Origin: Candidatus Anaerostipes avistercoris
Lineage (GTDB): Bacteria; Bacillota; Clostridia; Lachnospirales; Lachnospiraceae
NCBI GenBank assembly: GCA_019119895.1
Contig: DWWD01000043.1
Coordinates: 1-48,422, forward strand
Direction: 5' to 3'
DNA length: 48,422 nucleotides
The notes beneath the pieces were generated by a model. The model was not told the origin of the DNA, did not search any database, and saw only the letters and a list, made by a program, of their open reading frames with translations. The translations under genes were made by a program, and so were the position numbers. Shown here in pieces: positions 7,894-16,450 of this stretch. The first letter of the stretch is position 1; the number at the start of each line of letters is the position of its first letter.

Positions 7894-8964
7894 CTATTTC
7901 AATTTCACTGTAAGCTGCACCGGATTATGATCGCTGTTTTTAAAATCTTCATTGAGTGTCTCTACCTTTTCAAGGCTCACATTCGGCGATAAAATAAATC
8001 CATCGATCACATAAAACTGCGTTTTTTCATCGCTGCGGTCATAGGGCCGGTTCAGCAGTCGACAGGTCGGCAGGCTGTCATCCACAGCAAACTGCCATCC
8101 TTCCTCAAAAATATCCGATTCAATCTTTCCTGCCTGAAAATACTCATCGTCCCAGACCGGATATTTCTTTTCATCCACCTGCTCAAACGTCTGATTGAAA
8201 TCACCGCCGGCAATCACATAATTTCCGGCGTCATATTCTTCCTGAAGAATCTGCGCCAGGAGTTTTGTCTGAGCTTCTTTTCCACTGCCGTCGTCATAGG
8301 CCTCCAGATGCAGATTCACAAACACTGCCTGCCGGCTGCTGCCTTCGATCGGAACCCTTTCCACAAACAGGCACCGTTTCAGCTGACAGGTCCGCACCGG
8401 CCATAAAAATGGCGTCGGCAGAGAGATTCTTTCCGCCTGATCGGTTTGAAACTGATTCAGTGTCACCAGACCGGCGTCCACTTTTCCAATGGTCGGAAGC
8501 GGATAAGGGATATAATCGCACAGAAAATTTCTGGCATATCCGGTGCTTCCATTCCATCCGTCTGAAAAAGCATCCATCTCATTTATATAATATGAGCGTT
8601 TTGAATTCTGGTCAACCTCCTGAAGAAAAACAACCTGAGATCCGCTGTCCTTTATGACCTTCTTCATCGCTTCGATATTTTCCGTTATCAGTTCCTTATT
8701 ATCCGGACGGACCTTTTCTCCTCCGTCCATGAAGAAATCTTCTGTCTCACTGAGTGCGCCGTATCCTGTGTTCCAGGTCAGAACCGATATTTCCTGGCCC
8801 GGAGAAATCTTCTTTCCCATATTCTTGTCGATCTTCACGGTTTCCCGCTCTTTGGGACGGTACTCTCTCACAGACAGTACGATCAACAGTACAGCAGCGG
8901 CAAGGACCAGGATAAGGATAAGTCCTGCGGCTGCAAATAATATTTTCCTGACGCTCCTCTTCAA
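7894..8964 (-). CDS. Membrane-anchored endonuclease/exonuclease/phosphatase-family protein
   Basis: 356 residues. A positively charged N-terminus and one hydrophobic segment (about 8-30) predict an N-in anchor, leaving the catalytic domain outside. The EEP-fold motifs are visible: VLTWNTGYGAL, VVFLQEVD (metal-binding Glu), VFVNLHLEAYD, VIAGGDFNQT (catalytic Asp/Asn) and C-terminal NSDHNPVQLTV (catalytic Asp-His). Such proteins hydrolyse phosphodiesters or phosphomonoesters, including sphingomyelin- or inositol-phosphate-type substrates; the substrate here is unknown. It follows exonuclease III by 11 nt, so two members of the same fold superfamily sit side by side. Confidence 0.86.
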   Translation of the reverse strand: MKRSVRKILFAAAGLILILVLAAAVLLIVLSVREYRPKERETVKIDKNMGKKISPGQEISVLTWNTGYGALSETEDFFMDGGEKVRPDNKELITENIEAMKKVIKDSGSQVVFLQEVDQNSKRSYYINEMDAFSDGWNGSTGYARNFLCDYIPYPLPTIGKVDAGLVTLNQFQTDQAERISLPTPFLWPVRTCQLKRCLFVERVPIEGSSRQAVFVNLHLEAYDDGSGKEAQTKLLAQILQEEYDAGNYVIAGGDFNQTFEQVDEKKYPVWDDEYFQAGKIESDIFEEGWQFAVDDSLPTCRLLNRPYDRSDEKTQFYVIDGFILSPNVSLEKVETLNEDFKNSDHNPVQLTVKLK

Positions 8965-8975
8965 TGATTCCCTCC

Positions 8976-9728
8976 TTATTCAAAATCCAGTTCGATCGGA
9001 CAATGGTCAGATCCCATCACATCCGTCAGAATCTTCGCATCTTTTATGCGGTCTTTCAGACATTCTGATACAAGAAAATAGTCGATCCGCCATCCGGCAT
9101 TGTTTTTCCTTGCATTAAACCGATAAGACCACCATGAATAGATGCCTTCCTGATCCGGATAAAAATACCGAAACGTATCAATAAATCCGGCATCCAGCAG
9201 TTTGGTCATCCGGTCTCTTTCCTCATCGGTAAATCCGGCGTTTTTCCGGTTCGTCTTTGGATTCTTAAGATCGATCTCTTCATGAGCCACGTTCAGGTCT
9301 CCGCATACGATCACCGGTTTCTTCTCTTCAAGTTTCTTTAAATATTGAAGAAAATCTTCCTCCCACTGCATACGGTAATCAAGTCTTGCCAGGCCGCTCT
9401 GTGAATTTGGCGTATAGACTGTAACGAAGTAGTAGTCTTCAAATTCCAGGGTGATCACTCTTCCTTCCTGGTCGTGTTCCTCAATTCCCATTCCATAAGC
9501 AGCGGATACAGGCTCTTCTTTCGTAAAAATACCTGTACCTGAATACCCTTTCCGCACTGCGTAGTTCCAGTACTGATGATAGTCCGGCAGATCCAGGTCC
9601 AGCTGCCCTTCCTGCATCTTACTTTCCTGAATACAGAAAATATCAGCATCAGCTTCCCGGAAAAAATCCAGAAATCCTTTTTTCACACACGCACGAATGC
9701 CATTAACATTCCAAGAAATAAATTTCAT
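8976..9728 (-). CDS. xth: Exodeoxyribonuclease III (AP endonuclease)
   Basis: A 250-residue Xth/ExoA-type nuclease. [19 protein letters not shown] opens the EEP fold; FCIQESKM gives the metal-binding Glu; [26 protein letters not shown] and [10 protein letters not shown] follow; [11 protein letters not shown] ends with the catalytic Asp-His. It cuts DNA at abasic sites and degrades 3' ends in base-excision repair. The ATG follows directly after the TAA of the EamA gene with no gap, and the GGAGGATTAA site lies inside that gene's end, indicating translational coupling. Confidence 0.95.
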   Translation of the reverse strand: MKFISWNVNGIRACVKKGFLDFFREADADIFCIQESKMQEGQLDLDLPDYHQYWNYAVRKGYSGTGIFTKEEPVSAAYGMGIEEHDQEGRVITLEFEDYYFVTVYTPNSQSGLARLDYRMQWEEDFLQYLKKLEEKKPVIVCGDLNVAHEEIDLKNPKTNRKNAGFTDEERDRMTKLLDAGFIDTFRYFYPDQEGIYSWWSYRFNARKNNAGWRIDYFLVSECLKDRIKDAKILTDVMGSDHCPIELDFE

Positions 9729-10598
9729 TTAATCTCCTCCATGTTTTTTGTTGTAAAAAAACATCGTTACTCCCGCTATGACAATTACAATATATCCTAT
9801 AAAACTCCATCCGTCCGGAACCTGTCCAAAAAAGAAGAAGCCCATGATCGCGGAGAACATAATCTGACTGTAATCATAAACGGATATCTCCCGAGCCGGC
9901 GCATACGTATAGGCCGCGGTAATCCCAAACTGTCCTCCGGCTGCCGCCAGACCTGTCAGAATCAGAAATACCAGCTGCCGTCCGGAAATCGGCTGAAAAT
10001 CCACGATCATAAAAGGAATACAGGCAAGCATGGAAAAAAGTGAGAAAAACAGGACGATCATTGGTCCTCTCTCTCCTCTGACTCCCAGTTTTCTGACACA
10101 TGCATAGGCAAATCCTGCAGACATGCCTCCCAGAAAACCAATCACTGACGCTTCCAGGGAACTCGAAGCAAAGCTTGGCTTTATGATAAAGAGGCTGCCG
10201 ATAAATGCCGCTGCCACACATCCGCTCTGAAAAAGTGTGATTTTTTCTTTTAATAAAAAATAAGAAAAAACAATAACGAAAAACGGCGATAACTTGTTCA
10301 GGCAGGATGCATCTGACAAGAGCAGATGATCGACTGCGTAAAAGTTGCAGAAAATACCTAAGGTCCCTGTAAGGGACCTTAATATAAATAAGTATAAATT
10401 CTCTTTTTTCCGAATACGGAATTTCTCTTTGCTCCGCACCAGCATAATAAATGCGAAGACAGCAGAAACAAGATTGCGAAAAAAGCTTTTCTCAATCGAC
10501 GGCAGATCTCCCGCCATTCTAAGGAACAATGCCATAAATGCAAATGACAAAGATGACAGGATGATGCATATAATTCCCCGATTTCTCTGATTCGCCAT
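9729..10598 (-). CDS. DMT-superfamily permease (EamA domains)
   Basis: 289 residues with about ten hydrophobic helices in two EamA repeats. The first ends near ILFRSLTGTLGIFCNFYAVD-type sequence (here ILRSLTGTLG) and the second is marked by GLAAAGGQFGITAAYTYAPA and the C-terminal FFFGQVPDGWSFIGYIVIV. It probably exports or imports a small metabolite; the substrate cannot be read from sequence. Its ATG overlaps the efp stop (TAATG) and its own TAA abuts the exonuclease III ATG, so it is co-translated with both. Confidence 0.9.
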   Translation of the reverse strand: MANQRNRGIICIILSSLSFAFMALFLRMAGDLPSIEKSFFRNLVSAVFAFIMLVRSKEKFRIRKKENLYLFILRSLTGTLGIFCNFYAVDHLLLSDASCLNKLSPFFVIVFSYFLLKEKITLFQSGCVAAAFIGSLFIIKPSFASSSLEASVIGFLGGMSAGFAYACVRKLGVRGERGPMIVLFFSLFSMLACIPFMIVDFQPISGRQLVFLILTGLAAAGGQFGITAAYTYAPAREISVYDYSQIMFSAIMGFFFFGQVPDGWSFIGYIVIVIAGVTMFFYNKKHGGD

Positions 10599-11155
10599 TA
10601 TACTCTTGAGGAATATTCCCCGGTTCTCGTATCGATCTTTAACGTATCGCCTTCGTTAACGAACAATGGGACCATAACCTGCGCACCAGTTTCAACCGTA
10701 CATGGTTTTGTAGCGCCCTGTGCTGTGTTTCCTTTTTCTCCCGGTTCACATTCTGTTACAAGAAGTTCCACTGTGATCGGCGGCTCTACCTGGAATGCTT
10801 TGCCGGCATGAGATACGATGGTTACGTTCTCATTCTCTTTTACAAACTTCAGAGAATCTCCGATCACATCCGGTCCCAGTGCGATCTGATCGAATGTCTC
10901 ATTGTCCATGAAATAGAACAGCTCTCCGTCATTGTACAGATACTGCATTTCTTTTCTCTCAATATGAGCGTTTTCAAATTTCTCTGTCGGGCGGAATGTT
11001 TTCTCTACAACACCGCCGCTCTTGATATTTTTTAATTTACAGCGAACGAAAGCTGCTCCTTTTCCCGGCTTTACATGCTGGAATTCAATAATCTGATAAA
11101 TATTTCCTTCAAATTCAATTGTTAAACCGTTTTTAAAATCTCCTGCGGTTACCAT
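10598..11155 (-). CDS. efp: Translation elongation factor P
   Basis: 185 residues, the standard EF-P length. It has the KOW-like N domain ([20 protein letters not shown]), the modifiable loop [17 protein letters not shown] with a lysine at the position modified in other bacteria, the OB domain ([13 protein letters not shown]) and the C-terminal signature [20 protein letters not shown]. It relieves ribosome stalling at polyproline. No modification genes (epmA/B or ymfI) lie nearby. It is the first gene of a seven-gene operon; AAAGGAGG precedes the ATG and a good promoter lies upstream. Confidence 0.97.
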   Translation of the reverse strand: MVTAGDFKNGLTIEFEGNIYQIIEFQHVKPGKGAAFVRCKLKNIKSGGVVEKTFRPTEKFENAHIERKEMQYLYNDGELFYFMDNETFDQIALGPDVIGDSLKFVKENENVTIVSHAGKAFQVEPPITVELLVTECEPGEKGNTAQGATKPCTVETGAQVMVPLFVNEGDTLKIDTRTGEYSSRV

Positions 11156-11188
11156 ATAATTCTTGTCCTCCTTTGATAATCTTTCTTA

Positions 11189-11217
11189 ATTTTATACTAA
11201 ATACAGGCATGAATCAA
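11189..11217 (-). promoter_or_regulatory. Promoter of the efp operon
   Basis: Minus-strand TTGATT (11217-11212), 17-nt spacer, TAAAAT (11194-11189), 34 nt before the efp start. It sits in the 62-nt gap after the alcohol dehydrogenase gene. Confidence 0.65.
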
Positions 11218-12402
11218 CTATTTATTTGCCAATTTGTAGATTTCGAAGATATCGTCTTTATCGCAGACTTTAAATGAACCGATGCTCCTGCTGCCTCCAT
11301 AAGAACATCCGTCAGCCAGCGCCTTTAACTCTTCTTCCGTCTTAAGTCCGATTTCCTCTGCCTCACTGAAGCAGGTCGGCATGTCCAGAGACCGGAAGTA
11401 TGCCACAGTCTTTTCGATTGCTTCTCTGGCAGCTTTATCGCAGTCTTCTTCACAGATTCCCCAGACTTTCTCTGCATACCGGGCAAATCTCTGTGGTTTT
11501 ACCTGATATACATACTGTGCCCAGGCTTCCCAGACAGTGGATAAACTTGCTCCGTGAGCAATATCAAATTTGGCGCTCAGCTCATGTCCCAGCTGATGCA
11601 CGGCAAAATCCTTCTCTGCGCCCAGCCCGGTCAGTCCGTTATGTGACAGGCTTCCTGCCCACATGATCTCACTCATGGCGTTATAATCATGAGAATCTTT
11701 AATAGCCACAGCGCCGTTGCGGACCACGGTACGAAGCAGCCCTTCGGCGATTTCATCTGTCATTTCATTGTTTTCAGTCTGTGTAAAATAGCGGTCCAGA
11801 GTATGCATCATAATATCCACAATACCGCATCCCACCTGGTATTTTGGCAGTGTATAGGTAAGTTCCGGATTCATGACCGCGAATACCGGCCGGTTAAAGT
11901 CGGTGCTTAAACCTCTTTTAATCTGTGTTTCTTCATTGGTCAGAACCGCTGAATCACTTGTCTCACTTCCTGCAGCCGCCAGAGTCAGCACAACGCCCAC
12001 CGGAAGAGACTTCTCTACGGTCTTTTTCCTTGACCAGAAATCCCAGATATCCGTATCCGGATTGGCTGTTCCGTGAGCTACGGCTTTTGCCGTATCAATG
12101 ACACTTCCGCCGCCTGCAGCAAGCACAAAATCAGAGCCGAATTCTTTTGACATTTCCACTGCCTGTCTTGCAAATGACAGTCTTGGGTTCGGCTTTACGC
12201 CGCCCAGTGTCCTGTATTCCAGCCCTGCTTCTTTCAGAGATGCTTCTATACGCTCCAGAAGGCCGCTTCTTACAACGCTTCCGCCGCCGTAGACTACAAA
12301 TACTCTGGATGCGCCGCACTGTTTCGCAAGCTGTCCCGTCTGTTTCTCCGTCTCTCTGCCAAATACAATCCTTGTAGGCGTATACTGGGTAAATGCATGC
12401 AT
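11218..12402 (-). CDS. Iron-containing (type III) alcohol dehydrogenase, YqhD/butanol-dehydrogenase-like
   Basis: A 394-residue cytoplasmic enzyme. The N-terminal Rossmann-like domain has VVYGGGSVVRSGL and the NAD(P)-binding LAAGGGSVIDTAKA; the C-terminal helical domain supplies the metal ligands in GIVDIMMHTLDRYF (Asp, His), AVHQLGHELSAKFDIAHGAS (two His). This places it in the Fe-ADH family close to YqhD and clostridial butanol dehydrogenases, which reduce aldehydes with NAD(P)H. The GGSVID form leans to the YqhD/BDH branch. It is a single gene with GGAGG upstream, between the shikimate kinase fusion and efp. The native aldehyde is unknown. Confidence 0.92.
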   Translation of the reverse strand: MHAFTQYTPTRIVFGRETEKQTGQLAKQCGASRVFVVYGGGSVVRSGLLERIEASLKEAGLEYRTLGGVKPNPRLSFARQAVEMSKEFGSDFVLAAGGGSVIDTAKAVAHGTANPDTDIWDFWSRKKTVEKSLPVGVVLTLAAAGSETSDSAVLTNEETQIKRGLSTDFNRPVFAVMNPELTYTLPKYQVGCGIVDIMMHTLDRYFTQTENNEMTDEIAEGLLRTVVRNGAVAIKDSHDYNAMSEIMWAGSLSHNGLTGLGAEKDFAVHQLGHELSAKFDIAHGASLSTVWEAWAQYVYQVKPQRFARYAEKVWGICEEDCDKAAREAIEKTVAYFRSLDMPTCFSEAEEIGLKTEEELKALADGCSYGGSRSIGSFKVCDKDDIFEIYKLANK

Positions 12403-12445
12403 ATCTTCTCATCCTCCATTCCTGTAATATGATATCAATGTGTCT

Positions 12446-13225
12446 TTATTCTTCTCTTGTCAGTTTTACGACAATTTCTTCCGCAATCTCTTCCACCCGT
12501 TTATGATCGGTATTTACAATAACATCTGCCGCCGCCTCATATTTCGGACGTCTTTGTTCCATCAGCTGGGAAATATATTCTGTATTCTTATGTCCTCTCA
12601 GAAGAGGCCTCTCATCACTATCTTTGACTCTTTCCAGGATTACTTTCGGTGACGCTGTCAGAAGAACGACTTTTCCATTCTTTTTCATCTCCGCCACATT
12701 TTCATCTCTCATGGCAACTCCGCCGCCGCATGAAATGATCTGGTTATTTCCCTTCTGAAGCTCGATCAAAAGGTTTGTTTCGCAGTTACGGAAATAGGTT
12801 TCCCCGTACTCCTCGAAAATCTTATTGATAGACATTCCTTCCTTCTTTACGATCACTTCATCCATCTCCACATATGGGGATGCCAGAATCTTGCTCAGAT
12901 AACTGGAGACGGTGCTCTTTCCAACTCCCATAAATCCGATCAGAAGGATATTGTGGGTAAACAGTGTCTTCGCCTGGATTCTCCGGCTGTTTTCCAGAAT
13001 ATAAGCAAAAATATCCAAAATCTCATTCTTATATGTATTCTCACTTACATGGGTCATCAGCATCTTCCTCTGATGCCTTTCCTGTTCCGGCTGCAGGATT
13101 GGCAGTCCGTTCTCTTTTTTATAGACCATGATCTCCTTAATGATGTCCATTCTCTCTTCCAGAACAGAAACAATCTTTTTGTCACAGAGATCCAGTCTTT
13201 GTCTAATCTCTTCTAACTGGTTCAT
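12446..13225 (-). CDS. aroK: Chorismate mutase-shikimate kinase fusion
   Basis: 259 residues. Residues 1-85 are an AroQ-type chorismate mutase: IRQRLDLCDKKIVSVLEERM with the catalytic Arg, Lys and Glu/Gln positions (VYKKENGLPILQPEQERHQ). Residues ~90-259 are shikimate kinase: Walker A GFMGVGKST (97-105), MDEVI (shikimate-binding Asp), YFRNCET (Arg), SCGGGVAMRD and the lid RPLLRG. It phosphorylates shikimate and converts chorismate to prephenate, two non-consecutive steps of aromatic amino acid synthesis. No other shikimate biosynthesis gene is in the same transcript. It has its own promoter 60 nt upstream. Confidence 0.93.
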   Translation of the reverse strand: MNQLEEIRQRLDLCDKKIVSVLEERMDIIKEIMVYKKENGLPILQPEQERHQRKMLMTHVSENTYKNEILDIFAYILENSRRIQAKTLFTHNILLIGFMGVGKSTVSSYLSKILASPYVEMDEVIVKKEGMSINKIFEEYGETYFRNCETNLLIELQKGNNQIISCGGGVAMRDENVAEMKKNGKVVLLTASPKVILERVKDSDERPLLRGHKNTEYISQLMEQRRPKYEAAADVIVNTDHKRVEEIAEEIVVKLTREE

Positions 13226-13288
13226 TCTTTTGCGTTTCCTTTTCTATTTATTATGTTTTTCTGCCCGAAAAAGGGCAAATTTTTATTA

Positions 13289-13318
13289 AGTATAGCACAA
13301 AGAAGACAGCGTTTTCAA
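13289..13318 (-). promoter_or_regulatory. Promoter of the chorismate mutase-shikimate kinase gene
   Basis: Minus-strand TTGAAA (13318-13313), 18-nt spacer, TATACT (13294-13289). The leader contains a small TGCCC/GGGCA hairpin at about 13262-13277 of unknown significance. Confidence 0.6.
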
Positions 13319-13325
13319 TGGTTTC

Positions 13326-14213
13326 TCACAGGACCGAATAGTTCTTTTTTACAAAATCGACAAAATCTTTTGCCGCCGGCGCAAGATACTTATTTTTCTT
13401 TGTGACCAGATAAATATATCGTCTGATCTTCGGAGATGAAATCGGAAGTATCTCAAGATCCATCGTTTGAAGAAGCGGGATGTTTGGAATGATCGCAATC
13501 CCGAACCCGGCGGCTGTCAGCCCGGCTACAGACGAATCTTCCTCCCCTTCATATGCCACTGACGGCCGGCACTGTATCTGCTCGAACAGACGATTGATCA
13601 CCGGCCGCAGTCCGCTGTTTTTCGCAAATGCGATATATGGATATTGTATCGTATCTCTTAAGTCAACCGACTGTTTTTCGGCCAGAGGATGGCCGCACGG
13701 CGCGATCAAAACCAGCTCCTCTTCCATCACCGGATAAAAATCCAGATCACGTTCCCCTTCTGCATAGGAAGAAAAAACGAAATCATAGGTTCCTTCCTTC
13801 AGCTGAGCGATCATCTGGCTGGTGGTTCCCTGGCCAAAGGAAAAATGAATCTTATGCTCTCCTTTTCCCGCCGTATATTCTTTTAACATTCCCGGAATAA
13901 AATGACTTCCCAGCGTATAGATATAGCCGATATCCACATAGCCTCCCTGTATTCCGGAGGCTTCCAGCAGGATTCGCTTTCCCTCATCCAGCATCTCCAG
14001 CGACTGTTCCACATACCTTAAGAAAATCCTTCCGTATTTTGTAAGTTTCGCATTCCTTCCCTGCTTTTCAAACAGTTTAACGCCCAGTTCCTCTTCCAGA
14101 CATGAAATCGCATGGCTCAGGCTCGGCTGAGTGATCGACAGACTCTTTGCCGTCCGTGTATAATGCTCCTCTTTTGCCAGCGTCCGAAAATAGTATAAAT
14201 GATTTAAATTCAT
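13326..14213 (-). CDS. LysR-family regulator, divergent to enoate reductase 1
   Basis: 295 residues. The N-terminal winged HTH is intact (MNLNHLYYFRTLAKEEHYTR, ITQPSLSHAISCLEEELGVK), followed by a LysR substrate-binding domain. It is transcribed away from the flavoenzyme gene at 14352 across a 138-nt gap, the classical layout for a LysR regulator and its target. It is a paralogue of the LysR protein at 26615 (same MNLN-x-LYYF start, SQ/TQPSLS helix, EEELG-KLF segment, and DIGY in the effector domain). The inducer is unknown; by context a hydroaromatic or enoic acid is plausible. Confidence 0.93.
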   Translation of the reverse strand: MNLNHLYYFRTLAKEEHYTRTAKSLSITQPSLSHAISCLEEELGVKLFEKQGRNAKLTKYGRIFLRYVEQSLEMLDEGKRILLEASGIQGGYVDIGYIYTLGSHFIPGMLKEYTAGKGEHKIHFSFGQGTTSQMIAQLKEGTYDFVFSSYAEGERDLDFYPVMEEELVLIAPCGHPLAEKQSVDLRDTIQYPYIAFAKNSGLRPVINRLFEQIQCRPSVAYEGEEDSSVAGLTAAGFGIAIIPNIPLLQTMDLEILPISSPKIRRYIYLVTKKNKYLAPAAKDFVDFVKKNYSVL

Positions 14214-14258
14214 CTCTTTATCCTTTCATTTCTTCTTCTTTAATTTTAGCATACAGAC

Positions 14259-14272
14259 CTTAGAAACTAAAG
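14259..14272. promoter_or_regulatory. Imperfect dyad in the LysR/enoate reductase intergenic region
   Basis: CTTAG-AAA-CTAAAG lies upstream of the -35 of the divergent flavoenzyme promoter. Its size and place fit a LysR-type site, but the dyad is short. Confidence 0.35.
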
Positions 14273-14281
14273 GGAAATTCA

Positions 14282-14310
14282 TTGCATTTGTATACACACT
14301 TTGCTATAAT
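14282..14310 (+). promoter_or_regulatory. Promoter of enoate reductase 1
   Basis: TTGCAT (14282-14287), 17-nt spacer, TATAAT (14305-14310). The -10 lies within a ~20-nt block (TTGCTAT then AATTATGGTAAAA) that recurs upstream of the second LysR gene at about 26539-26559. Confidence 0.7.
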
Positions 14311-14351
14311 TATGGTAAAAAGAATCAAAAAACAATTTGGAGGAATAAAAT

Positions 14352-16346
14352 ATGGCAGCGAAGAATTTCCGTAAATTATTTGAACCCTGTACAGTAAAAT
14401 CTATGACGCTGAAAAACAGAATCGTCATGACTCCAATTGGAACCAATTTTGCTGAACATACCGGGGAAGTCAATGAAAAAATCATCGAGTATTATAAACA
14501 GCGCGCAAAAGGCGGAACAGGTCTTATTATCGTAGAAGGTACCAGCGTTTACTCTCCGCAGGGAGCAGCCGGATCATATCAGCTCAGAATCGACCACGAC
14601 AATTACATTCCGGGTCTCTACCGGCTCTGTGAATCCATCCATGAATACGGCGCTAAGATCAGTATCCTGCTGAACCATGCCGGTGGAGCGGCAAATGGCA
14701 GCATGACCAATATCCAGCCGGTTTCCGCTTCTGACATCCCGACCAGCAGAGGAAGTGACATCCCAAGACCTCTGTCCAAAGATGAAATCCTTACGATCGT
14801 GGATAAATTTGCAAAAGCCGCACAGCGCGCTGTTACCGCGGGCTTTGATGCTGTTGAAATCCAGGCAGGACACGGCTATCTGTTAAATCAGTTCCTCTCT
14901 CCGATTACCAATGACCGTACAGACGAATTCGGAGGTTCAAAAGAAAACCGTGCCCGTTTCACAACTATGGTACTGAAGGCAGTTCGTGAAACTGTCGGTG
15001 AAAACATCCCGATTTTCTTAAGCATCAGTGCGGATGAACTTGCAGAAGGCGGAAATACTCTGGAAGACACTTTGGAAATCGTTGAATATTTTAAGGAATA
15101 TGTGGATGTATTCAGCGTATCTGCCGGTCTGACCTGTTCTATCCAGTATCAGTATGATGCTGATTATCTTCCGGACGGATGGAAATCTTACATGTCCAAG
15201 GCTTTAAAAGAAGCAACCGGAAAACCATGCCTTACCAGCGGAAACATCCGTGAACCGGAAGTTGCAAACCGCATCCTGGAAGATGGGGAAGCTGACTTTA
15301 TCGCCATCGGCCGCGGGCTGATCGCTGATCCTGAATGGGTCAACAAAGTACAGTTCGGCAATACTGCAGATATCAACCGCTGTATTTCATGCAACAATGG
15401 ATGTACCGCGACTCTGGGAGACGAACCGATCCGATGCACTATCAATCCATCCATTGTTTCCGGTGAATATTATAAGAACTATAAATTAAAGAAACCTTGC
15501 AACGTTGTTGTCATTGGCGGCGGCACCGCCGGACTGGAAGCTGCCTGCACTGCCGCAGAAGTCGGATGTTCTACTGTTCTGATTGAAAAGACCGGTCAGC
15601 TGGGCGGTCTCGCAAGACGGGTCGGCAAGATGCCGAACAAACGCCGTCTCGGATATTTCCCTGATTACCTGGAACACCGCGCTTCCAAATTAAAGAACCT
15701 GTTCGTGATCAAGAATACCGAGGCGTCCATTGATCTGGTAGAAGGCTGCAAGCCGGATATCGTTGTCAATGCTACCGGTTCCTATCCGCTTCTTCCGGAT
15801 ATCAAAGGATTAAAGGAAAATCTGGAAGCCGGAAATGTATCTACGATCTTTGACCTGGTGGACAATGTTGATTCCTACGAGGAAAATCTGGAAGGCAAGA
15901 AGGTCGTTGTCATTGGTGGCGGAAATGTCGGCCTCGACGTCGTTGAATTTTTCGCTCCGAGAAAATCTGATGTTACCATCGTAGAGCAGAAATCCCGGTT
16001 TGGAGAGACTCTGGACTTTATCACAAGGACCGGTTCCCTTGCAATGCTCAACAGATATGGCGTTCATCAATATCCAAACGCTTCTCTTCTGGAAGTCAAG
16101 GAGGACCGTTTCATTGTAAGACATGACTATAAAGATATTGAACTGGAATTTGATTACGGCTTCATCTGCCTGGGAATGGAATCCGCAACACCGGCATTGA
16201 AAGAGTTATACGATCATTTCCTTTATGAAGGAATCGAAGTTCTCAATATCGGTGACAGTGCTCAGACCCGCCGAATCATTGAAGGTGTCAAGGAAGGCCG
16301 TGATATCATCCTTACACTGGAGAGATTGAACTTTGTTCAAAAATAA
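14352..16346 (+). CDS. Old-Yellow-Enzyme/Fe-S enoate reductase-like flavoprotein 1
   Basis: A 664-residue enzyme of the 2,4-dienoyl-CoA reductase/2-enoate reductase/BaiCD class. Residues 1-340 form an FMN TIM barrel (MTPIGTNFAEHTGE; VEIQAGHGYLLNQF with His174 and Tyr176; SLS-type ADELAEGGNT; GRGLIADPEW). CISCNNGC plus a later Cys (344, 347, 351, 362; CX2CX3CX10C) bind a 4Fe-4S cluster. The C-terminal half has an FAD fold (VVIGGGTAGLEAACTAAEVG) and an NAD(P)H fold (VVIGGGNVGLDVVEF). It would pass electrons NADH-FAD-FeS-FMN to an activated C=C bond. Gln171 replaces the His seen in the paralogue. GGAGG precedes the ATG. The substrate is not known. Confidence 0.93.
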   Translation: MAAKNFRKLFEPCTVKSMTLKNRIVMTPIGTNFAEHTGEVNEKIIEYYKQRAKGGTGLIIVEGTSVYSPQGAAGSYQLRIDHDNYIPGLYRLCESIHEYGAKISILLNHAGGAANGSMTNIQPVSASDIPTSRGSDIPRPLSKDEILTIVDKFAKAAQRAVTAGFDAVEIQAGHGYLLNQFLSPITNDRTDEFGGSKENRARFTTMVLKAVRETVGENIPIFLSISADELAEGGNTLEDTLEIVEYFKEYVDVFSVSAGLTCSIQYQYDADYLPDGWKSYMSKALKEATGKPCLTSGNIREPEVANRILEDGEADFIAIGRGLIADPEWVNKVQFGNTADINRCISCNNGCTATLGDEPIRCTINPSIVSGEYYKNYKLKKPCNVVVIGGGTAGLEAACTAAEVGCSTVLIEKTGQLGGLARRVGKMPNKRRLGYFPDYLEHRASKLKNLFVIKNTEASIDLVEGCKPDIVVNATGSYPLLPDIKGLKENLEAGNVSTIFDLVDNVDSYEENLEGKKVVVIGGGNVGLDVVEFFAPRKSDVTIVEQKSRFGETLDFITRTGSLAMLNRYGVHQYPNASLLEVKEDRFIVRHDYKDIELEFDYGFICLGMESATPALKELYDHFLYEGIEVLNIGDSAQTRRIIEGVKEGRDIILTLERLNFVQK

Positions 16347-16383
16347 AAGAGAAAATTCAATTTCTGAATTCCTGTTACAGAAA

Positions 16384-16423
16384 ATGCGCTGCCTCATATT
16401 TTTCATGAGACAGCGCATCTTTT
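16384..16423 (+). terminator. Terminator after enoate reductase 1
   Basis: A 14-bp stem with one mismatch (16384-16397 / 16405-16418, ATGCGCTG...CAGCGCAT) is followed by CTTTTA. It also lies just beyond the convergent yqeG stop. Confidence 0.85.
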
Positions 16424-16450
16424 ATCCGTGTTTTTTTGTCTGACAGGATA

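Noticed and set aside
13258-13285. Attenuator or T-box before the chorismate mutase-shikimate kinase gene
   Set aside because: Only a 5-bp hairpin is present; no T-box sequence, leader peptide or terminator/antiterminator pair.
14352-16346. Bile-acid (BaiCD/BaiH) identity for the flavoenzymes
   Set aside because: They belong to the same broad class, but no other bai gene is near and the neighbours point to small carboxylic acids; only class-level naming is supported.
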